This document shows positions 13,992 through 17,830 of a stretch of DNA of 17,830 nucleotides, piece after piece (within the stretch, counting starts at the first letter, position 1; every line of letters starts with the position of its first letter). The notes beneath the pieces were generated by a model. That model saw only the letters and a program-made list of their open reading frames with translations. It searched no databases and was not told where the DNA came from. Origin of the DNA: Acetobacteraceae bacterium (GTDB taxonomy: Bacteria > Pseudomonadota > Alphaproteobacteria > Acetobacterales > Acetobacteraceae); the NCBI GenBank assembly GCA_025356735.1, contig JANXRT010000414.1:1-17830 (forward strand). Reading direction: 5' to 3'. The position numbers and the translations under genes are program-made.

Positions 13992-14696
13992 CTATCCCGG
14001 CCAGGCGCTGGACCAGCGGTCGGCGTGTGCCACCTCCGCGACCGGGCGGCGTTTTACAGGACCGAAATGGCCTTCCGGCCAGCCGATCGGCATCAGCGCG
14101 AAGGTATCGACCTCCGCCGGGATGCCGAGCAGCTGCTTGAACTCGGCTTCGATACGTAGGTGGTTGGTGGTGATGAGGGTGCCGAGGCCGAGCGCGCGGC
14201 AGGCCAGGATGATGTTCTGCACGGCCGGGTAGATGCTGGCGCCGCGGATGCGGTCGAGATAGAGGCGTTCGGCCTCATGGTGCTGGCGCCAGGCGGGGTC
14301 GATCGCATCCGGCGCCGGCAGGTCGCGCTGGTGCAGACAGGGGACGAGCAGCACGGGCGCGTCGCCCATATGGTCCCACAAATGGGCGCCGGCGGTTAGC
14401 ATGCGCTGCCACTCGTTTTCAGTCAGGTGGCTCGGGCAGCTGCGTGCCTGGTAGATGGCTGCGGCGATGTCGGAGGCTTTTCGGTAGAGCGCACCTACCT
14501 CACGGCGCAGTCCGGCATCGCGGATGACGACGAAGTGCCAGTTCTGCGCGTTGCCGGCGGAGGGCGCGCGGATGGCGGCGTCGAGCACGCGGGTGATCAG
14601 CGCGTCGGGCACCGGATCGGGGCGCAGGCGGCGCTGGGCGCGCGCGGTATAGATCGTCTCGAACAGGTCGGACGAAGATGGCAGGGCGTCGGGCAT
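13992..14696 (-). CDS. Nitroreductase-family FMN oxidoreductase
   Basis: Flavin oxidoreductase of the nitroreductase superfamily, 234 aa. The N-terminus has the FMN-phosphate contacts typical of the family (A-R-A-Q-R-R-L-R-P-D, residues 18-27), followed by A-P-S-A-G-N-A-Q-N-W-H-F (44-55). Later G-A-S-I-Y-P-A-V-Q-N-I-I-L-A-C-R-A-L-G-L-G-T matches the conserved second FMN-binding block. The start at 14696 has GAGG about eight bases upstream. These enzymes reduce nitro compounds, quinones or enones with NAD(P)H; the physiological substrate is not evident. The superfamily also includes the C-terminal domain of mycobacterial FbiB in F420 biosynthesis, but I see no feature tying this single-domain protein to that role. 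It is transcribed alone on this strand, downstream of the putative selenoprotein gene. Confidence 0.87.
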   Translation of the reverse strand: MPDALPSSSDLFETIYTARAQRRLRPDPVPDALITRVLDAAIRAPSAGNAQNWHFVVIRDAGLRREVGALYRKASDIAAAIYQARSCPSHLTENEWQRMLTAGAHLWDHMGDAPVLLVPCLHQRDLPAPDAIDPAWRQHHEAERLYLDRIRGASIYPAVQNIILACRALGLGTLITTNHLRIEAEFKQLLGIPAEVDTFALMPIGWPEGHFGPVKRRPVAEVAHADRWSSAWPG

Positions 14697-14838
14697 CGTG
14701 GACCTCGTTGGTATAGGCCGTCTCCGTCAGCGATCAGGCTGGGACCTTTCGCGAATGTTGCAGGTTACATCATCCATTCAGACGGATTACGATGAAGTTC
14801 CGAAACGGAAATCGGTCGTCTATCTAGGGCGGGTCTGG

Positions 14839-15909
14839 TCAGAACCCGGGTAGGTCTGGAGGCGGGTAGTATGGCTTGTCGCCAAGCGAACGGACACGGT
14901 CCCAGAATTTTGGGCCGGCGGCGAAGCCGGCTTCGTTCAGTTCCGCACTTTGGCGCCAGATGTTCCAGGAGTCCGGGTGCAGGCGGCTGGCTTCGGCGAG
15001 GAAGGGTTCGGCCTCGGCGCTGCGGTCGTGGCGGCGTAGCCATAGGCCGAGGCGGAAGTTGGCATCGGCGAGCGCCATTTGCGGAGTGAATTTCGGCAAC
15101 TTTTGGCGAGCTTGGTCGCCGTCGAGCGCGTGCTTTCCGGTTTTCACCCACTCCTTGACCGCCGTGTAGTAGAGGTCGCGAGCGGTGACGCGGGCGGCGA
15201 GGTCGGCGTCCGTCATGGCGCCTTCTGTGCCGGGGTCGTTGCGGCGGAAATGGTCGGTGGCGCCAGCGGTTTCAGGTGGGCGAACGATGTGGCCTTCCTC
15301 GTCGATCCAGACCGATTGCGGCACGTTGACCATGCCGTACAGCGAGGCGACGCGGTGCTCGACGTCGATGAGGGACAAATAGGTCGGGTTGACGCGCTCG
15401 ATCCACGGCCTTGCTTGTTCGGGGCCTTTTCCTTCCTCGGCTACGGCGACGACGGCGAATTCTTCGTTTTTCAGGCTATCGGAAAGATCCTGCCACACGG
15501 ACAGGTCAAGCCGGCAGCCTCACCAGGACGCCCAGGTCGTCAGGAACACTTTTTTGCCGCGCAGTTCGGACAGGCTGTGGGAGACGCCGGCGAGGTCGGG
15601 CAGTGTGAAGTCCGGCGCTTGGAGGCCGGCGAGTGCATTGGCGCGGGTTTCGGCGGCGGTTCCCAGCACCCAGGCGTCGCCGGTCGCGGTCGCGACGACG
15701 GGGTTGCCGAGCAGGCTCCAGAAGGCGGCGAGATCAACCTGGCCGCCCACGCGGGCGTCACCGGCGAGCGGTACGCAAAGCTCGTCGCGGCACATGCCCT
15801 CAGGCTTTAGGGTCCAGCCGGAGATCTTTTCCGCATCCGCTGCCGATAGTCGAAGGCCGCCGGTGGTGGCGACCTCATGCTCGCCGCGATCCGTCAACAC
15901 CGTCACCAT
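14839..15909 (-). CDS. Thioredoxin-fold redox protein with in-frame TGA: putative selenoprotein
   Basis: One frame of 356 residues read through a TGA at 15520-15522. Residues 1-95 are an N-terminal domain with L-K-P-E-G-M-C-R-D-E-L-C (C40, C45). Residues about 98-235 are a redoxin/TlpA-like thioredoxin domain: A-P-D-F-T-L-P-D-L, then R-G-K-K-V-F-L-T-T-W-A-S-W, then TGA (130), G-C132-R-L-D-L, and later L-Y-G-M-V-N-V-P-Q-S-V-W-I-D-E, whose N-V-P is the cis-Pro loop. The C-terminal 120 residues are helical, TPR-like. TGA replaces the first Cys of a CxC redox motif, suggesting selenocysteine. The start is ATG 15909 with AGGAG seven bases upstream; GTG 15915 is too close to it. A stop mutation is the alternative. 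There is no signal peptide. It is divergent from the ABC importer operon. The normal terminal stop is also TGA (14839-14841). Confidence 0.75.
15489..15505 (-). promoter_or_regulatory. Candidate bacterial SECIS hairpin
   Basis: On the coding strand, CCTGTC and GGCAGG pair (six pairs including one U-G) around a CGTGT loop. The hairpin starts 14 bases after the in-frame TGA and the loop starts 20 bases after it. Distance, 17-base size and a G within the first two loop bases followed by U agree with the general rules for bacterial SECIS elements. A competing pairing CTGCC/GGCAG (15490-15517) is possible. Confidence 0.45.
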
Positions 15910-15959
15910 TGGCACGCTCCTGCAGCCGGGTTCCTGAGCGTTATCGTGCGGCTATCCGA

Positions 15960-15989
15960 TTGACTTGGCAATATGGCGATGCCTACGCT
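15960..15989 (+). promoter_or_regulatory. Possible sigma-70-type promoter for the ABC importer
   Basis: TTGACT (15960-15965) and TACGCT (15984-15989) are separated by 18 bases, about 57 bases before the binding-protein start. The match to the -10 box is partial, so this is a weak call. Confidence 0.3.
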
Positions 15990-16046
15990 GGCCGCAGAAC
16001 GAGGCTGCGAGCACGCTGGCTTAATGGCGGCCAAACGGGGAAATAC

Positions 16047-17294
16047 ATGATCCAGAACCTGCGCCGCGCCGGCCTTGCCGCCTTTGCCTTCGGCACGTTG
16101 TTCGCCGGCCAGCCAGCGATAGCGGCCGATACCATCAAGATCGCCTACATCGATCCGTTCTCGGGGCCATTCGCCTCGGGCGGCGACGAGTTCCTCAAAG
16201 TCTTCACGATGATCATCGCGCGCCAGAATGAGCTTGGCGGCGCGTTGGGGCGGAAGTTCGAGCTGGTGCCGTTCGATGACAAGCTGCAGCCGGCCGAGGC
16301 ACTGATCGCGCTCAAAAGCGTCACCGACCAGAACATCCCGTTCGTGATGCAGTGCACGGGGTCGAACGTTGGCGCGGCGCTGATCGACGGCGTTTCTAAG
16401 CACAACGCGCGCAACCCCGACAACCGCGTGCTGTATCTGAACTGCGGCGCGCTGGCGACCGAGCTAACCAACGAGAAGTGCGACTTCTGGCAGTTCCGCT
16501 TCACCAGCAACGTGGACATGCGCGCCTATACGCGGGTCAAGGGGCTGCCGGCGGACATCAAGTCCGTCTATATGCTGAACCAGGATTACCTGTTCGGGCA
16601 GTCGATCCAGCACGACACGCGCAAGTGGCTGGAGAAGCTGCGGCCCGACATCAAGATTGTCGCCGACGAGCTGATGCCGTTCGGCAAGGTGCAGGATTTC
16701 TCGTCGTATGTGGCGAAGATCAAGGCGTCGGGCGCCCAAAGCGTGGTTACCGGCAACTACAACCGCGACCTCAACTTGTTGATCAAAGCGACGGTCGATG
16801 CCGGGCTGGACGTGCGGTTCGACACGTTCCTGGCGCATCTGATCGGCGGCCCAACGGCGATCGGGGCGGCGGGCGAGAACCGGCTGTCGTCCGTGGTGGA
16901 TTATCACGGTAACGTCGCGGTCGATCATAAGGCGCCGGAGGCGGAGAAGTTGACGGCGGAATGGCGCAAGAGCCATGACACCGATTTCTCCGAGCTGCCG
17001 TTCGTGACGATGTTCGACATGCTGACCAAGGCGATCAACATGGCCAAATCGACCGACCCAATGAAGGTGGCGATGGCGCTGGAGGGCATGCAGGTCACCG
17101 ACCTGGTTGGCCAGGTCAACACGATGCGCAAGGACGACCACCAGCTACTGATTCCGCTTTACGCGTCGGTGTTCACCAAGGACATCAAGTATGACAGCGA
17201 GCATACCGGGTTCGGCTGGAAGACCGGCACCGAGGCGACGGCCGCCGACTTGACCCTCCCCACCACCTGCCAGATGAAGCGGCCGACCTCCTAG
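16047..17294 (+). CDS. ABC importer substrate-binding protein, branched-chain amino acid type
   Basis: Periplasmic binding protein of 415 aa from the Leu/Ile/Val-binding (type I, LivK-like) family. The N-terminus M-I-Q-N-L-R-R-A-G-L-A-A-F-A-F followed by G-Q-P-A-I-A-A is a Sec signal peptide with likely cleavage around residue 26-27, then D-T-I-K-I-A-Y-I-D-P-F-S-G-P-F-A, the conserved first strand and ligand loop. The block G-A-A-L-I-D-G-V-S-K-H-N and V-Y-M-L-N-Q-D-Y-L-F-G-Q-S fit the second lobe. The start at 16047 has GGGGA about five bases upstream; the frame is open further upstream but overlaps the divergent gene. The ligand may be an amino acid, amide or aromatic acid; members of this family are diverse. 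A LivH-type permease follows 19 bp later, so it opens an importer operon. Confidence 0.92.
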   Translation: MIQNLRRAGLAAFAFGTLFAGQPAIAADTIKIAYIDPFSGPFASGGDEFLKVFTMIIARQNELGGALGRKFELVPFDDKLQPAEALIALKSVTDQNIPFVMQCTGSNVGAALIDGVSKHNARNPDNRVLYLNCGALATELTNEKCDFWQFRFTSNVDMRAYTRVKGLPADIKSVYMLNQDYLFGQSIQHDTRKWLEKLRPDIKIVADELMPFGKVQDFSSYVAKIKASGAQSVVTGNYNRDLNLLIKATVDAGLDVRFDTFLAHLIGGPTAIGAAGENRLSSVVDYHGNVAVDHKAPEAEKLTAEWRKSHDTDFSELPFVTMFDMLTKAINMAKSTDPMKVAMALEGMQVTDLVGQVNTMRKDDHQLLIPLYASVFTKDIKYDSEHTGFGWKTGTEATAADLTLPTTCQMKRPTS

Positions 17295-17313
17295 AAGGCG
17301 GTCGTAAACCGAC

Positions 17314-17830
17314 ATGGAGACGCTGGTAATCTCCCTGCTGAACGGGCTGGTTTACGGCATGCTGCTGTTCATGCTGGCGAGCGGGCTGACATTGATCTTC
17401 AGCATGATGGGCGTGCTGAACTTCGCCCATGCCAGCATCTACATGATCGGCGCCTACCTGGCGTTCCAGGTCAGCCAGTGGGTCGGATTCTGGCCGGCGC
17501 TGATCCTGGCGCCGGTGCTGTGCGGGCTGCTGGGGGCGGCGATCGAGGTCTTTGGGCTGCGGCGGGTACATCGCAACGGGCACATCGCCGAGCTGCTGTT
17601 CACCTTCGGGCTGGTGTTCATCGTCGGGCGCAGCGTGCAGATGACGTGGGGCATGCTGCCGATGGCGTATAGGGTCCCGGCGCTGCTCGATTTTCCGCTT
17701 TTTACGGTGTATGGCGCCAATTTCCCGGCCTATCGCGGGTTCATGCTGTTGGTGTCTGCGGGGATGCTGCTGGCGACCTGGCTGCTGCTGAAGAAGACGC
17801 GCATCGGACTGATCATCCAGGCAGCCTTGA
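17314..17830 (+). CDS. Branched-chain amino acid ABC transporter permease (LivH-like), N-terminal part
   Basis: Inner-membrane permease cut by the right edge after 172 codons. The start is ATG 17314, 19 bases after the binding-protein stop. The sequence is strongly hydrophobic, with several membrane segments: residues about 4-30 (L-L-N-G-L-V-Y-G-M-L-L-F), 33-52, 60-80, 92-107 and 143-158. The family signature G-L-T-L-I-F-S-M-M-G-V-L-N-F-A-H-A-S is near the N-terminus. The last visible residues, K-K-T-R-I-G-L-I-I-Q-A-A-L, are the beginning of the cytoplasmic EAA-like loop that contacts the ATPase. Together with the preceding binding protein it would form an importer; the second permease and two ATPases are expected beyond the window. 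Confidence 0.92.
   Translation, partial: METLVISLLNGLVYGMLLFMLASGLTLIFSMMGVLNFAHASIYMIGAYLAFQVSQWVGFWPALILAPVLCGLLGAAIEVFGLRRVHRNGHIAELLFTFGLVFIVGRSVQMTWGMLPMAYRVPALLDFPLFTVYGANFPAYRGFMLLVSAGMLLATWLLLKKTRIGLIIQAAL

Noticed and set aside
14697..14838. TTCCG-AAA-CGGAA inverted repeat (14798-14810) as an operator or terminator
   Set aside because: A perfect but short five-base inverted repeat without T-tract or second copy; chance is not excluded.
14839..15498. A separate gene starting at GTG 15498, downstream of a truncated 15520-15909 gene
   Set aside because: Both pieces are in the same frame, separated only by TGA plus seven codons, and together form one thioredoxin domain. No Shine-Dalgarno precedes GTG 15498.
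14839..15909. Genome-wide recoding of TGA
   Set aside because: Other genes here end normally in TGA (for example at 1252-1254, 4634-4636 and 13888-13890), followed by intergenic DNA or hairpins, so TGA is an ordinary stop in this organism.
15633..16046. N-terminal extension of the binding protein upstream of ATG 16047
   Set aside because: The extension is Arg-rich, overlaps the divergent redox gene and would bury the clear Sec signal peptide that starts at 16047.
1..17830. tRNA, rRNA, CRISPR array, insertion sequence or prophage
   Set aside because: No cloverleaf, spacer-repeat pattern, transposase or phage protein was recognised on either strand.

Overview
The window comes from a GC-rich Gram-negative bacterium, most likely an alphaproteobacterium of the Rhodospirillales/Acetobacteraceae type. 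That placement is an inference from codon usage, the protein families present and the style of the dispersed 'GGGGCTCTGCCCC' intergenic repeat; there is no rRNA or marker gene here to confirm it. Genes are tightly packed on both strands, most intergenic gaps are under 180 bp, and no tRNA, rRNA, CRISPR array, insertion sequence or phage gene is visible.

Layout. (1) 1-6145, mixed metabolism: a phosphotriesterase-family hydrolase (cut by the left edge), a divergent short-chain dehydrogenase lacking the catalytic Tyr, a NUDT19-like Nudix hydrolase, an exported carboxylesterase, a sirtuin, an Fe-type superoxide dismutase and a squalene/phytoene-synthase-fold protein of the NDUFAF6 type. (2) 6169-6650: a small unknown protein, a 21-codon micro-ORF with a perfect Shine-Dalgarno, and an AT-richer non-coding stretch. 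(3) 6651-11306, a coenzyme F420 block: a fused CofG-CofH FO synthase, divergent from two luciferase-like (LLM) oxidoreductases of families that use F420 in mycobacteria. FO synthase makes the deazaflavin chromophore of F420 and the LLM enzymes are the likely users. (4) 11363-14696: a winged-helix/TolB-like/TPR regulator divergent from a SAM methyltransferase, then a nitroreductase. (5) 14839-15909: a thioredoxin-fold protein whose reading frame is interrupted by one in-frame TGA. (6) 16047-17830: the start of a branched-chain-amino-acid-type ABC importer operon (binding protein, then LivH-type permease cut by the right edge).

The most interesting item is the thioredoxin-fold gene. The TGA lies exactly where the first redox Cys of a W-A-S-W-C-G-C-R motif is expected, the same frame stays open and clearly homologous for 226 codons beyond it, and a 17-nt hairpin with a GU-containing loop sits 14-30 nt past the TGA, where bacterial SECIS elements lie. 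I read it as a probable selenoprotein (Sec130, U-G-C motif), with a nonsense-mutated pseudogene as the main alternative. Secondary points are a three-copy hairpin repeat, one copy of which forms a textbook terminator directly abutting the ribosome binding site of the second LLM gene, and two enzyme-fold proteins (SDR, squalene-synthase fold) that have lost catalytic residues.
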